A DNA stretch of 64,000 bases from the NCBI RefSeq assembly GCF_011759605.1, contig NZ_JAAOYX010000001.1, positions 62,001-126,000 of the forward strand, written 5' to 3'. Origin of the DNA: Luteibacter sp. SG786. GTDB taxonomy: Bacteria; Pseudomonadota; Gammaproteobacteria; Xanthomonadales; Rhodanobacteraceae. Below the pieces are notes generated by a model. It did no database searches. It saw only the letters and a program-made list of their open reading frames with translations, and was not told the origin of the DNA. Of this stretch, positions 37,370 through 48,263 are shown one piece after another (position 1 is the first letter of the stretch; each line of letters begins with the position of its first letter). The position numbers were made by a program, and so were the translations under genes.

Positions 37370-39025
37370 TCAAACTCCGTCGACTTCGTCACGATCCAGG
37401 ATGTAACCGAGGCCACCCTCGCGGAACCAGCGGTAGCCATAGGGCTCCAGCATGACCTGGTGGTGGCCCTGCTCGTCCGGCCGGCTGTGGTCTTCCGACA
37501 ACACATTGGTGAGCTGGGCCGGGCCCGCGAAATCGACCTCCACCGGCGCGTCGGACAGGTTGTGCAGGAACAGCACGGCATTGCCGCGCCACGTGTAACG
37601 CAGCATCAGCACGGCGTTGTCGTCCAGGGGCAGCACTTCGAAATCGCCCCAGGACACCTCCGGAATCTCCTTCCGCATGCGGATCACGCGCTCCATCCAG
37701 TTCAGCAGGGAGCCCGGATCGCGCCGCTGCTGGGCCACGTTGACGTGTGCGAACCCGAAAGGGCCATCGGAGATCACCGATTTCCCTCCGCTGCGTATCC
37801 GGGTGAACCCGCCATAGGGCTCCGTGGACCATTGCATGGGGGTGCGCGCGCATTCGCGTTCGGGCAGCGACAGGTCGTCGCCCATGCCGATCTCGTCGCC
37901 GTACCGCAGCACCGGCGTGCCGGGTAGCGTGAAAAGGAGGCTGTACGCCAGTTCGAGTCGTCGGCGGTCGTTGCGCAGCATGGGCGCAAGGCGGCGACGG
38001 ATGCCCCGGTCGTAGAGCTGCATGGCCTTGTCGGGGCCGAACTCCGCGAAGACGCGTTCGCGCTGCGAAGGCGTGAGGCGGCCAAGGTCGAGTTCGTCGT
38101 GGTTGCGCAGGAACTGCGCCCATTGCGCGGTTGCCGGACGCGGCCGCGTTTTCTTCAACGCGCCGGCCAGCGATCGCACGTCGCCGGAAGCCAGCGCGTG
38201 GAAGAGGTGCTGGTTCACCTGGAAGTTGAACATCATCTGCAGCCGGTCGCCGTCCGAACCGAAATACTCCATGTCGTCGCGCGGCAACACGTTCGCTTCG
38301 GCAAGGATCACGGCGTCGCCCCGGCGCCACTGCAACAGTTCGCGAAAGCCGCGCAGCATGTCGAACTGTTCCTTAGGCTTTTTGACGTCGGCACCCTTGG
38401 TCGCGATCACGAAGGGCACGGCGTCCATGCGGAAGCCGGATACGCCGAGCTGCGTCCAGAACCCCATGATCTTCAGGATTTCCGCCTGCACATAGGGATT
38501 GGAGGTGTTGAGGTCGGGCTGGAACTGGAAGAAGCGATGGAAGTACCACGCCTTGGCGGTTTTCTCGTATGTCCAGGTGCTCTTCTGCACGCCGGGGAAC
38601 ACCATGCCCTCGTCGGCGTTTTCCGGACGCGTCTTCGACCACACGTACCAGTCGCGGTACTTCGACTTCGGATTGCGACACGCATCACGAAACCAGGGGT
38701 GGCGATCCGAGGTGTGGTTCACCACCAGGTCTATCATCACGCGCATGCCGCGCTGGTGGGCGGCGTGCGTGAATTCCACGAAGTCGCCCAGGGTGCCGTA
38801 CCGCGGGTCCACGTTGTAATAGTCGGCGATGTCGTAGCCGCCGTCCTTGCCGGGCGAGGTCTGGAAGGGCATGAGCCAGAGAGCCGTGACGCCGAGGCCC
38901 TGCAGATAGTCCATGCGCCGGCCCAGTCCCTGGAAATCGCCCACGCCGTCGTCGTTGGAGTCCTGGAAGGTGCCCACGGAGAGGCAATAGACGATCGCGT
39001 TCTTGTACCAGAGGTCGTTGATCAT
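37370..39025 (-). CDS. GH13 alpha-amylase-family protein, trehalose-synthase-like
   Basis: The 551-residue enzyme has the GH13 barrel with region I DLVVNHTSD, region II GFRMDAVPF (nucleophile D201), region III ILAEAN (acid/base E243) and region IV FLRNHDE (D310). The start INDLWYKNAIVYCLSVGTFQD and the RNHDELDLGRL stretch resemble maltose alpha-D-glucosyltransferase/trehalose synthase, which interconverts maltose and trehalose. It lacks the C-terminal maltokinase fusion found in some homologues. No signal peptide is present, so it is cytoplasmic. The ATG at 39025 matches the family start. The second GH13 gene is divergent 111 bases away. Confidence 0.8.
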   Translation of the reverse strand: MINDLWYKNAIVYCLSVGTFQDSNDDGVGDFQGLGRRMDYLQGLGVTALWLMPFQTSPGKDGGYDIADYYNVDPRYGTLGDFVEFTHAAHQRGMRVMIDLVVNHTSDRHPWFRDACRNPKSKYRDWYVWSKTRPENADEGMVFPGVQKSTWTYEKTAKAWYFHRFFQFQPDLNTSNPYVQAEILKIMGFWTQLGVSGFRMDAVPFVIATKGADVKKPKEQFDMLRGFRELLQWRRGDAVILAEANVLPRDDMEYFGSDGDRLQMMFNFQVNQHLFHALASGDVRSLAGALKKTRPRPATAQWAQFLRNHDELDLGRLTPSQRERVFAEFGPDKAMQLYDRGIRRRLAPMLRNDRRRLELAYSLLFTLPGTPVLRYGDEIGMGDDLSLPERECARTPMQWSTEPYGGFTRIRSGGKSVISDGPFGFAHVNVAQQRRDPGSLLNWMERVIRMRKEIPEVSWGDFEVLPLDDNAVLMLRYTWRGNAVLFLHNLSDAPVEVDFAGPAQLTNVLSEDHSRPDEQGHHQVMLEPYGYRWFREGGLGYILDRDEVDGV

Positions 39026-39136
39026 GACGGTTCCCGGCGCGGCCTGAGCGTCGGAGGCTAAGCGAAAGGTTGTGAAGGCATTCCCTACACGTGCCACCGG
39101 CGAGGCTCTGGGCTCCCACAATGCAATGGAGGATGT

Positions 39137-40708
<1,572 letters not shown>

Positions 40709-40716
40709 GCAGGCTC

Positions 40717-40911
40717 TTACAGCCAGCCCGGCGCAAGCCAGTGCAGGGCGGCGACGACGATGGCGAGCACGATCGCCACGATGACGATGTGACGCAGATA
40801 GGCGCCCCCGGTGGCGCCACCGTCGTAGCTGGCGTCGTCATAATCGTGCGATGCGTCGCGCGGGTGGCGCACGAAGGGAAGGCGCAGGCGTTTTCGGCGT
40901 TTGGGTGTCAT
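40717..40911 (-). CDS. Small basic tail-anchored membrane protein, 64 residues
   Basis: The N-terminal half is strongly basic (MTPKRRKRLRLPFVRH), followed by a DYDD/GG stretch and one C-terminal membrane segment (about 41-60, IVIVAIVLAIVVAALHWLA). No family is recognised. It ends nine bases from the convergent GH13 stop and follows an unrecognised 304-residue gene on the same strand by 65 bases. Confidence 0.6.
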   Translation of the reverse strand: MTPKRRKRLRLPFVRHPRDASHDYDDASYDGGATGGAYLRHIVIVAIVLAIVVAALHWLAPGWL

Positions 40912-40976
40912 GGTTCGATGCTGGTGCAGGGGGTGTGTGCGAAAGGCAAAGGGGTGGGACCTACGGAGTCACCGTC

Positions 40977-41891
40977 TCACGTGCCGACACGGGAGGTGTT
41001 CTTCAGCTCTTCCAGGATTTCCGGCCCGCGCACGTCGATGTGGTCCAGGTTGTTCACGTAGAAACGCACGAAGGGCTTTTCCGCGTCCTTGGGCATCCAC
41101 GGCTTCGCCCACACGAATGCCACGCAGTAGCCGTCCGATTCCGCGATGAGCTTGTCCAGCCGGGCACGCAGCAGCTTGCGAACAGGATACGCCTCGATGT
41201 CCCGGGCGGTGATCGTGATGGTCGGTCGCAGTTCGGCCTCGTCATGGCGAAAGGGGCGCGAGAAGCGCAGGTAGTAGCCGCCTTCCCGGGTGGCACGGAG
41301 CGAGGCCGTGCCCCACCACACGGCTCGGGTGCCGAGCAGGTCGGCCACCTTCTGCCGGTAGATGTTGCGGAACAGGGCTTCGTACGTGGTGGTTTCCCCG
41401 CCGATGTCGACCGTGGCCTCGGCGAGGTCCCGGTCGCGGCGATGCTCCAGGAACTTCTGCACGAGGGACGAAAGGCGGTAGTAATGGCTGGCGCGTGGCG
41501 ACAGCCCGGTCGTCTGCGAGGCGGACACGCGGCGTGGCGATCTGTCGCTGGCCGGCGCGGCTGCCGGCGCCGGCTCGCTGCGGAAGTGGCCGGCCGGCCG
41601 TTCGGCCTCGAAGACGTCCGGCCGTTTTTCCATCCGCGTTTCGCCGCGGCCGTGCGCGACCTCGCAGGTTGCTGCGTGGTCTTCCAGTCGGTACGAACGG
41701 AAATAGGGGCGGATCCTGAGATTCTGCTCGGGCTTGTCCAGGCAGGCGCAGATCAGCGGTGCCGAACAGCCGGTGCCGACACATGCGAAGCGGGCATCTC
41801 GGGGAAGCAGGTCGGCCCAGTAGAGTTCGTAGGCGCGCTCGGCGGTCAGCCGTTCGTCGCGGTCGGGCAGGGTGGCTTCTTCGATCGTCAC
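40977..41891 (-). CDS. Unrecognised protein with putative N-terminal zinc site, 304 residues
   Basis: I do not recognise this protein. Residues 36-80 hold a cysteine/histidine cluster (C37, C42, C48, C50, H72, C76, H80) in the pattern FACxxxxC...YFRSYRxxxHxxxC, like zinc ribbons that precede nuclease domains in CoiA-type proteins. A low-complexity linker (about 98-130, Ala/Pro/Ser) leads to a folded C-terminal domain of about 170 residues with alternating strands and helices. No signal peptide or membrane segment is seen. It follows a DUF2384-like gene by 43 bases on the same strand, and the two may act together. Confidence 0.55.
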   Translation of the reverse strand: MTIEEATLPDRDERLTAERAYELYWADLLPRDARFACVGTGCSAPLICACLDKPEQNLRIRPYFRSYRLEDHAATCEVAHGRGETRMEKRPDVFEAERPAGHFRSEPAPAAAPASDRSPRRVSASQTTGLSPRASHYYRLSSLVQKFLEHRRDRDLAEATVDIGGETTTYEALFRNIYRQKVADLLGTRAVWWGTASLRATREGGYYLRFSRPFRHDEAELRPTITITARDIEAYPVRKLLRARLDKLIAESDGYCVAFVWAKPWMPKDAEKPFVRFYVNNLDHIDVRGPEILEELKNTSRVGT

Positions 41892-41934
41892 GTGCTGGCC
41901 CGCGGCTTTACGTTCCGCCGACTTTACCGCGACT

Positions 41935-42204
41935 TCAGAACGCCGCGAATGCCCGGACGGGCTTCAGGCCAAGGTCTCGCGCCGCCGCGCGGAGGAAACC
42001 CAGTACATCTTCGTGCCGGCCGCAGGCCACGAGGGATTCGGCCGTCTGCTGGCCCAGTGTCGCGATCGGGTCGCCGCGGTACCACGCCATGCGGGCTGCC
42101 TCGTCCGGCTCGATCCGGGCGGCCTCGTGCAGGATCAGCGCGGCCCAGGGGTGCGGGACGCCGATCCGGCCGGCGGGACGAATGTGTACGACGCTGGCAA
42201 ACAT
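41935..42204 (-). CDS. DUF2384/MbcA-ParS-like small protein, 89 residues
   Basis: The C-terminal half, ARMAWYRGDPIATLGQQTA followed by ESLVACGRHEDVLGFLRAA, follows the pattern of the toxin-binding domain of Xre/MbcA/ParS antitoxins: tryptophan, then proline, L-G, T-A, a helix, and V-L-x-F-L. These usually partner a RES-domain toxin, but the next gene is not a RES protein. The match is by eye and uncertain. The gene is divergent from wrbA, with 104 bases between the starts. Confidence 0.45.
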   Translation of the reverse strand: MFASVVHIRPAGRIGVPHPWAALILHEAARIEPDEAARMAWYRGDPIATLGQQTAESLVACGRHEDVLGFLRAAARDLGLKPVRAFAAF

Positions 42205-42308
42205 GCGGCTACCTCGATGCGTTGGCGATGCTGCGTCTAGACGCGGCCTGCATGGCCGTGCCGGTATCGTCTCCTCCTGCCTAGACCTTTCCCTGCGGAG
42301 TGCGTTCC

Positions 42309-42908
42309 ATGGCCAAGATCCTCGTTCTCTACTATTCGGCTTACGGTCACATCGAGAAGATGGCGGAAGCCGTGGCGGCGGGTGCCCGGGAAACCGGCGC
42401 CACCGTCGACATAAAACGCGTGCCCGAACTGGTTCCCGAGGACGTCGCGAGGAAATCGAACTTCAAGCTCGACCAGGCCGCGCCCGTGGCGAAGGTTGAC
42501 GACCTGCCGGGCTACGACGCCATCATCATCGGCACCGGCACGCGTTACGGACGGATGACGTCCCAGATGTCCAACTTCCTCGACCAGACGGGCTCGCTCT
42601 GGGCGAGCGGCGCGCTGAACGGCAAGGTGGGCGGCGCCTTCGCCTCCACGGCCACGCAGCACGGTGGCCAGGAAACGACGCTGTTCTCGATCATCACCAA
42701 CCTCCTGCACCTGGGGCTCATCCCCGTGGGGCTGCCCTATGCGTTCCAGGGCCAGATGAAACTGGACGAGGTCACGGGCGGCAGCCCCTATGGCGCCACC
42801 ACCATCGCTGCCTCGGACGGCTCGCGGCAGCCCAGCGAGAATGAACTTGCCGGCGCCCGCTACCAGGGCCGTCACATCGCAGAAATCGCCACGAAGCTGT
42901 TCGGCTAG
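42309..42908 (+). CDS. wrbA: NAD(P)H:quinone oxidoreductase WrbA
   Basis: The 199-residue flavodoxin-like protein has the FMN phosphate loop [14 protein letters not shown], then [39 protein letters not shown] and PYGATTIA, all typical of WrbA. It makes two-electron reductions of quinones in the cytoplasm and is a stress and stationary-phase enzyme in known hosts. The ATG at 42309 fits the family start, with GGAG nine bases upstream. Its stop overlaps the convergent AraC-like gene by four bases. Confidence 0.95.
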   Translation: MAKILVLYYSAYGHIEKMAEAVAAGARETGATVDIKRVPELVPEDVARKSNFKLDQAAPVAKVDDLPGYDAIIIGTGTRYGRMTSQMSNFLDQTGSLWASGALNGKVGGAFASTATQHGGQETTLFSIITNLLHLGLIPVGLPYAFQGQMKLDEVTGGSPYGATTIAASDGSRQPSENELAGARYQGRHIAEIATKLFG

Positions 42909-43468
42909 GCCTCCTGCCAGCGGGAGCGCCGCCACTGGCTGGGGCTCTGACCCACGAGCCGGCGGAAAAGGTTGCACAGGTGCGCCTGGTCGGAGAGGCC
43001 GCAGGCGAGCGCGATCTGGCTTAGCGGCTCGCGCGTCTGCAGCATCAGCGTCTGCGCCCGTTCCACCCGGCGGCGCATGATGTAGGCGTGCGGCGGGTCG
43101 CCGAAGCTGTCCTTGAAGGCGCGGCAGAAGTAGCTGCTGGACAGGCCAGCGATGGCGGCCAGCTGGTCGATGGTGATCGAGTAGCCCAGGTTCTCGTCCA
43201 CGTGCGCGGCCACACGCCGCGCCTGCCACGGTGCCAGCCCCGCGCCGACGCGCCGGCGCGGCGGTGCCGCCGGACGGGCGACGGAAGACTCGCGCTCCAG
43301 CAAGGCGGCCACGCGGGCCACGCAGGCACGCGTGGTGGCAATATCGGTCTCGGCGGACGTCAGGGCCTGCTCCAGCAGGCGGGTGACGTTGGATTCTTCT
43401 TCCTCGGTGGGAAGGGCAAACGGGGGAAGACCATGCCCGGCGTTCGGGACGTTCAGTTGGAAGCGCAT
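42905..43468 (-). CDS. AraC-family transcriptional regulator, short form
   Basis: The 187-residue protein has a C-terminal AraC double HTH (about 85-185) with [19 protein letters not shown] and [20 protein letters not shown]. The N-terminal 80 residues are too short for a full effector domain. The ATG at 43468 has GGAG nine bases upstream; a GTG five codons earlier is also possible. It overlaps wrbA by four bases tail to tail, so the two transcripts are complementary at their ends. Confidence 0.8.
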   Translation of the reverse strand: MRFQLNVPNAGHGLPPFALPTEEEESNVTRLLEQALTSAETDIATTRACVARVAALLERESSVARPAAPPRRRVGAGLAPWQARRVAAHVDENLGYSITIDQLAAIAGLSSSYFCRAFKDSFGDPPHAYIMRRRVERAQTLMLQTREPLSQIALACGLSDQAHLCNLFRRLVGQSPSQWRRSRWQEA

Positions 43469-43720
43469 CTGCGTCTGCTCCACGGCGGCGGCTATGGGCG
43501 GGAATGCCCGTGGGGAAGAGCCTATGCGCGGGAGGACGCGGGCAGAATTCTACATTCGGTCGGACGCTCCATACCAAAGGGTTAGTCGGGGTGGCGTGCA
43601 TTTCTTGTAGGGTTCGCTCCGTAATGGTCAAAAACCATCACCGCCGTGCAAGACGGGCGCCACGCGATATCGGGACACTCCACGCTCAATCCATACAAGA
43701 CACCACGTCTGGCGCGATCC

Positions 43721-45661
43721 ATGACCCGATTCCGGCCCCTGCAAAGCCAGGCCTACGCTCCCGCCACGCGCCCTCGGGGGTATGTGGCCGCGCTGCTGAT
43801 GGGGACGGGTGCCGTGCTGGCCACAGGCGTGTTCGTGGTGGATACCTTTACCCCGTTGCAGAGCGCCGTGGCGGTGCTTTATGTGGTGGTGGTGCTGCTC
43901 GTGGCGGCCAGCGGTAGCCGCCGGGCGATCGTCGGCGCCACCGTGGGCTGCATGGGGCTCACGGCCATGGCGTATGCGAGGGGGCACGGCGCGCCGGCCA
44001 TGGATGCCTCGTTCCTGCGCTGCGCGGTGAGCCTGGGTGCCATCGCCATCACCGGCGTGCTGGCGCTGCGCAACCGTGAGCGCATGATCACCATCGCCGG
44101 GCAGGCACGGCTGATCGAACTCACCCACGACTCCATCTTCGTTCGCGACATGGACGACGTGATCGTGCTCTGGAACGGCGGCGCCGAACAGCTCTACGGC
44201 TGGACGGCCCAGGAGGCCCTGGGGCGCCGGGCGAGCGATCTGCTGGGTACGGCCTTCCCAGGCGACCACGCCGAGGCGGAGGCCGAACTTTTCGGCGCCG
44301 GGCGGTGGGAGGGCGAAGTGTTCCAGCGCCGTCGCGACGATCGCATCGTGATCGTGGAGGCGCGCTGTGCCCTCCTGCGGGACGAGTACGGCAAGCCGCG
44401 GGTCATCCTGGAAGCGGGCACCGACGTCACCGGCCGCCGTGCGGCCGCGGCCGCCCTGACGGAAAGCGAGCGCCGCTACCGCAGCATGTTCGAAAACGCG
44501 CGCTTCTGTTTCTGGGAGCAGGACTATTCGTTGGTGATGGACCGCGTGCGCACCCTGCGGGACGAGGGCGTGACCGACTTCGCGGCGTATATCGATGCAC
44601 ATCCGGAGTTCGTTTCGGAAGCGATGCTCCTCACCCAGATCGTCGACGTGAACCAGGCAACGGTGCGGATGCTGGGCGCGTCGCGCCGTGAAGAGTTGCT
44701 GGGACCGCTCGCGCGGGTGCTCGCGCCGTCGCATGATGTCTTCGCACGTGTGCTCGCGACCATCGAAGGCGGCGGCGTGGCGGAGGGCGAGACGACACTC
44801 ACGAACCTCTACGGCGAACGCCTGACCGTGCTTTTCGCGTTGAACATGCCGTTGGGGCCGACACGTTACGACCGCGTGCTGGTCAGCGTGGTCGACATCA
44901 CCGACCGCAAGCGGGCGGAGCGCGCCCTCATCGCCGTGCAGGCCGAGCTGGCCCAGGCGGCGCGCATCACTGCCTTGGGAGAAATGAGCGCATCCATCGC
45001 CCACGAGGTGAACCAGCCGCTGGCGGCCATCGTCACCCATGGCGAGGCCAGCCTCCGTTGGCTGCGCCGTGCCGAACCCAATCTGGCGGAAGCGTGCCAG
45101 GGGCTGGAACGCGTGGTTCGCGATGCCCGACGGGCAAGCGAGGTGGTGCACCGTGTGCGCAGCCTGGCCAGCAAGGAGCCGCGCCAGCACGTGCATTTCG
45201 ACCTCGGCATGCTGGTCGAGGAATGCGCGCAACTGCTTGACGGCGAACTGGCGCAGCATCGCATCTCGTTATGCATCGATATCGATCGCGGCGCGCCGCT
45301 ACCGCGCGGCGACCGCGTGCAACTGCAACAGGTGGTGGTGAACCTCATGGCCAACGCGATACGTGCCATGTCCGAGACCGCGGGCGCGCGGCGCCTGCAC
45401 ATAAGCGCCCGTGCCGATCCCGCGGACGGCCTTCTCGTGGAGGTGGAAGACAGCGGAACCGGCATTCCGGAACATATCGCGCCGCACCTGTTCGATGCCT
45501 TCGTCACCACGCGTTGCGACGGCATGGGCATGGGCCTTGCCATCTGCCGTTCCACGATCGAATCGCATGGCGGCCGCCTCTGGGCCACCAACCGTCCCGG
45601 TGGTGGGGCCACGTTCCATTTCACCCTGCCCATTGCCACCGTGGAGCGAACGCCGGCATGA
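43721..45661 (+). CDS. Membrane PAS sensor histidine kinase, FixL-like
   Basis: The 646-residue kinase has four membrane segments (about 22-40, 48-64, 68-86 and 100-117), a PAS domain (about 127-240), a second PAS-like domain (about 250-398), HisKA with H428 in [19 protein letters not shown], and a HATPase ending in [14 protein letters not shown]. The HEVNQPL form of the H box is that of FixL/TodS/DctB-type kinases. The signal is unknown. No haem-binding pattern is obvious. The stop overlaps the next ATG (ATGA), so it forms one unit with the FixJ-like regulator. Confidence 0.87.
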   Translation: MTRFRPLQSQAYAPATRPRGYVAALLMGTGAVLATGVFVVDTFTPLQSAVAVLYVVVVLLVAASGSRRAIVGATVGCMGLTAMAYARGHGAPAMDASFLRCAVSLGAIAITGVLALRNRERMITIAGQARLIELTHDSIFVRDMDDVIVLWNGGAEQLYGWTAQEALGRRASDLLGTAFPGDHAEAEAELFGAGRWEGEVFQRRRDDRIVIVEARCALLRDEYGKPRVILEAGTDVTGRRAAAAALTESERRYRSMFENARFCFWEQDYSLVMDRVRTLRDEGVTDFAAYIDAHPEFVSEAMLLTQIVDVNQATVRMLGASRREELLGPLARVLAPSHDVFARVLATIEGGGVAEGETTLTNLYGERLTVLFALNMPLGPTRYDRVLVSVVDITDRKRAERALIAVQAELAQAARITALGEMSASIAHEVNQPLAAIVTHGEASLRWLRRAEPNLAEACQGLERVVRDARRASEVVHRVRSLASKEPRQHVHFDLGMLVEECAQLLDGELAQHRISLCIDIDRGAPLPRGDRVQLQQVVVNLMANAIRAMSETAGARRLHISARADPADGLLVEVEDSGTGIPEHIAPHLFDAFVTTRCDGMGMGLAICRSTIESHGGRLWATNRPGGGATFHFTLPIATVERTPA

Positions 45662-46296
45662 CACGCACTAGCCTTGCCGATTCCGATCCGTTGCCCGTCG
45701 TCTGCGTGGTGGACGACGACGCATCGGTGCGCGAGGCGCTGGCCTCGCTGTTCCGTTCGGTGGGACTGGAGGTGGCGACCTTTGCCAACGCCGCCGATTT
45801 CCTCGCGCGCGAAAACGCCGACGCGCCCGGCTGTCTGGTGCTCGACGTACGCCTTCCGGGCGTGAGCGGGCTGGATTTCCAGGCGCAACTGGCCGCCATG
45901 GACAACCGCCTGCCAATCATTTTCATGACGGGGCATGGGGACATCCCTATGTCGGTGCGCGCCATGAAGGCCGGCGCGCTGGACTTCCTGTCGAAGCCCT
46001 TCCGGGACCAGGACATGCTGGACGCGGTGACCGCCGCCATCGAGCGCGACGCGGCCGACCGGCGCAACGCGATGGCGCTGGACACGCTGCGCGAAGCCTA
46101 CGCGTCCCTGACGCCACGCGAGCGCGAGGTCATGGCGCACGTGACGGCGGGGCTGATGAACAAGCAGGTTGGGGCGCTGCTTGGCTTGTCGGAAATCACC
46201 GTGAAGATTCACCGCGGCAATGTCATGCGCAAGATGCGGGCGAAGTCGCTCGCGGAACTGGTGAAACAGGCGGAAGCCCTTGCCGGGCGGGCCTGA
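45658..46296 (+). CDS. FixJ-like response regulator with LuxR HTH
   Basis: The 212-residue regulator has a receiver (D63 in [13 protein letters not shown]112-type lysine in FLSKPF) and a LuxR/NarL HTH (about 140-205, [39 protein letters not shown]). It should be phosphorylated by the kinase encoded immediately upstream and bind DNA as a dimer. The start was set at the ATG that overlaps the kinase stop. A GGGCCTG-AG-CAGGCCC hairpin spans its own stop (46289-46304). Confidence 0.9.
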   Translation: MTRTSLADSDPLPVVCVVDDDASVREALASLFRSVGLEVATFANAADFLARENADAPGCLVLDVRLPGVSGLDFQAQLAAMDNRLPIIFMTGHGDIPMSVRAMKAGALDFLSKPFRDQDMLDAVTAAIERDAADRRNAMALDTLREAYASLTPREREVMAHVTAGLMNKQVGALLGLSEITVKIHRGNVMRKMRAKSLAELVKQAEALAGRA

Positions 46297-46399
46297 GCAG
46301 GCCCTGCAGCCGCGACCGCACACCTCCGTATGATTCCCAATCGCCGTGACGCGGCGCACTGTAGCCGGCGGCAGGGTCAGGCAGGTGCCGGGCGAGGAT

Positions 46400-46777
46400 G
46401 TGACATTGGCCGCTAACAGGATCGTGGCGATCGTGGACGACGACGAGGCCGTGCGAACGGCGACCGTCAGTCTCGTCCGGTCGCTCGGGCACGACGTACG
46501 GAGTTTCGCCTCCGCCGAAGAGTTCCTCCGCGAGGGCGGCGACGAGGGCATCGACTGCCTCGTGACCGACGTGCACATGCCGGGCATCGATGGCACGGAC
46601 CTGCATCGCCTCCTCGTCGAAAAAGGCCGCACGTATCCGGTGGTGTTCGTCACCGGCTACCCGGACGACGCCATGCGCGCCAGTGTCATGGCCGCCGGCG
46701 CATTCTGCTACCTCGGCAAGCCTTACAGTGGCGACGAACTGATCGAGTGCCTCGAGCGGGCATTGCACCCCGGGTAG
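46400..46777 (+). CDS. Single-domain response regulator receiver
   Basis: About 125 residues form one receiver: DDDE after the first strand, D57 in CLVTDVHMPGIDG, T at VTGY, and K in LGKPYSGDEL. No output domain is present. It closely resembles FixJ-type receivers and probably modulates the FixLJ-like pair 104 bases upstream, for instance as an alternative phosphate acceptor. The start is uncertain: GTG 46400 or TTG 46406, the latter eight bases from GAGGA. Confidence 0.8.
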   Translation: MTLAANRIVAIVDDDEAVRTATVSLVRSLGHDVRSFASAEEFLREGGDEGIDCLVTDVHMPGIDGTDLHRLLVEKGRTYPVVFVTGYPDDAMRASVMAAGAFCYLGKPYSGDELIECLERALHPG

Positions 46778-46824
46778 CGATCGCAAACAAACACGGGCCG
46801 CATCGGTTTGCTAGGCTCCGGCCC

Positions 46825-47598
46825 ATGACCCTCGTTATCTTCCTCATCGTCCTGGCCATCGGCCTTATCCTGTTCGCCCTGCGTCGTCCGCGCGGTGGCT
46901 GGTGCTTCTCGCTCGTGGCGCTGGCGTGGCTGTTCTTCGCCGGTTGCGGCCCCTTGACCGCTCTGTTGCTGGATCGCCTGCAGGCGGGTTATTCAGCCGA
47001 CGTGACGCAGTGGGGCCGGCGCAACGCGATCATCCTGCTGGGTGCCGGCACGGTCCGTGGCAACGCCGGCGCCATCGAGCCCAGCCTTTACGCGAACGGG
47101 CGCATTCTCCGGGCGGCACAGCTGTACCACGCATGCAAGGCCAGTGGTGCGGATTGCAAACTCGAGGTCAGCGGCGGCGACGCCATGCGGCTCAAGCAAT
47201 CCGAGGCCGACGTCTATGCGCTGTCTCTGGATCAGCTGGGCATACCTCGCGCAGACCTGATGCTCGAAGGCCGCAGCATGAACACGTTCCAGAATGCGCA
47301 GTTCAGCAGGCCCCTGCTGGCGGGTTATGGAGCGGACAAAGTGGTGCTCGTGTCGTCGGCCGTGCACTTGCGTCGTGCGAGTCTGTACTTTGCGCACTTC
47401 GGCATCCGCGCCGAGGCGGTGCGCGGCGATTACGTGCGGGCCCGGTACGGGTGGCTGCCCACTTCGGAGAACCTTTCCTTCGCCGACTTCGCGATTCACG
47501 AATACATCGGCGTGGCGCGTTATCACTTCTATAACGCCATGGGCTGGAACGTGCCGCGCGTTCCTGAAGAAAGCGTGACCGCGCAGACACATGCGTAA
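46825..47598 (+). CDS. YdcF/SanA-family (DUF218) membrane protein
   Basis: The 257-residue protein has two N-terminal membrane helices (about 3-18 and 29-50) and a DUF218 domain: AIILLGAGT, LYANGRILRAAQLYHAC, LEVSGGD, SEADVYALSLDQLGIPRADLMLEGRSMNTFQNA and VVLVSSAVHLRRASLYFAHFGI. Relatives include ElyC and SanA, implicated in envelope integrity and vancomycin resistance at the peptidoglycan or lipid-carrier level; the biochemical activity is not settled. It faces the periplasm. It is a single gene with weak upstream signals. Confidence 0.85.
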   Translation: MTLVIFLIVLAIGLILFALRRPRGGWCFSLVALAWLFFAGCGPLTALLLDRLQAGYSADVTQWGRRNAIILLGAGTVRGNAGAIEPSLYANGRILRAAQLYHACKASGADCKLEVSGGDAMRLKQSEADVYALSLDQLGIPRADLMLEGRSMNTFQNAQFSRPLLAGYGADKVVLVSSAVHLRRASLYFAHFGIRAEAVRGDYVRARYGWLPTSENLSFADFAIHEYIGVARYHFYNAMGWNVPRVPEESVTAQTHA

Positions 47599-47658
47599 CA
47601 ATTCGACGATTATCCTGTGCCACCGTCCAGCACGGACATGACACCGAAGGAGTTGCCC

Positions 47659-48165
47659 GTGAAGTTTCGCTACGTACTTGCCGCCCTGCTGGCCACTGCA
47701 TCCCTCGTGCCCGTTGCCGCCAGCGCACAGCAGGCAGCCAATCCCGCCTCGCAGATTCCGGCTTCGGACAAGAAAGCGATCCAGGATTACAGCCTCAACG
47801 ACGACGTGTTCAACCGTATCGTGAAGGTGTCGCAAGAGGCCAAGGCCCAGGGCATCAAACCGAAGAACGCGGACACCGATTTCTCGAAGGTGCACTCCCT
47901 CGACGACCTCGCGAACCAGGTTACCAACGCGGATCCGCGCATCGCTCCCCTGCTCAAGAAGTATGGATTCACCCCGCGCGAGTTCCTGCTGGCGAACCTG
48001 GCGGTGACCAATGCGGCCATGGCGTCGCAGGCCAAATCGAATCCCCAGCTGGCGGCTTACATCGACCAGTCGAAGGTGAACCAGAAGAACGTGGCGTTCT
48101 ACGAGGCGCACAAGGGCCAGATCAACGCGTTGATGGCCGAAGGCGACAGCGACGACGACCGCTGA
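47659..48165 (+). CDS. Secreted small helical protein, 168 residues
   Basis: The signal peptide VKFRYVLAALLATASLVPVA ends near SAQQ. The mature part is helical, with VFNRIVKVSQEAKAQGIKP, DLANQVTNADPRIAPLLKKYG and ALMAEGDSDDDR at the end. Similar periplasmic proteins of unknown function are common in xanthomonads. I cannot assign a role. The start is the GTG at 47659, six bases after AAGGAG; earlier in-frame codons would push the signal peptide inward. A GC-rich hairpin without a T run follows at 48173-48196. Confidence 0.7.
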   Translation: MKFRYVLAALLATASLVPVAASAQQAANPASQIPASDKKAIQDYSLNDDVFNRIVKVSQEAKAQGIKPKNADTDFSKVHSLDDLANQVTNADPRIAPLLKKYGFTPREFLLANLAVTNAAMASQAKSNPQLAAYIDQSKVNQKNVAFYEAHKGQINALMAEGDSDDDR

Positions 48166-48263
48166 GCAAGCACGCCCCCGGCGGAAGCTGGGGGCGAGGC
48201 CATGGTTTGCTGTTGGCGTGTGTACTATGAGCGCCTCCACGCCGCTTGGCCCTGAGTCTGTCG

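Noticed and set aside
41935-42204. Classical RES-Xre toxin-antitoxin system
   Set aside because: The small protein is only antitoxin-like by pattern, and the neighbouring protein is longer than RES toxins and lacks their arginine and serine motifs.
48173-48196. CGCCCCC/GGGGGCG hairpin as a terminator
   Set aside because: The stem is good but there is no T run on either side, so an intrinsic terminator cannot be claimed.
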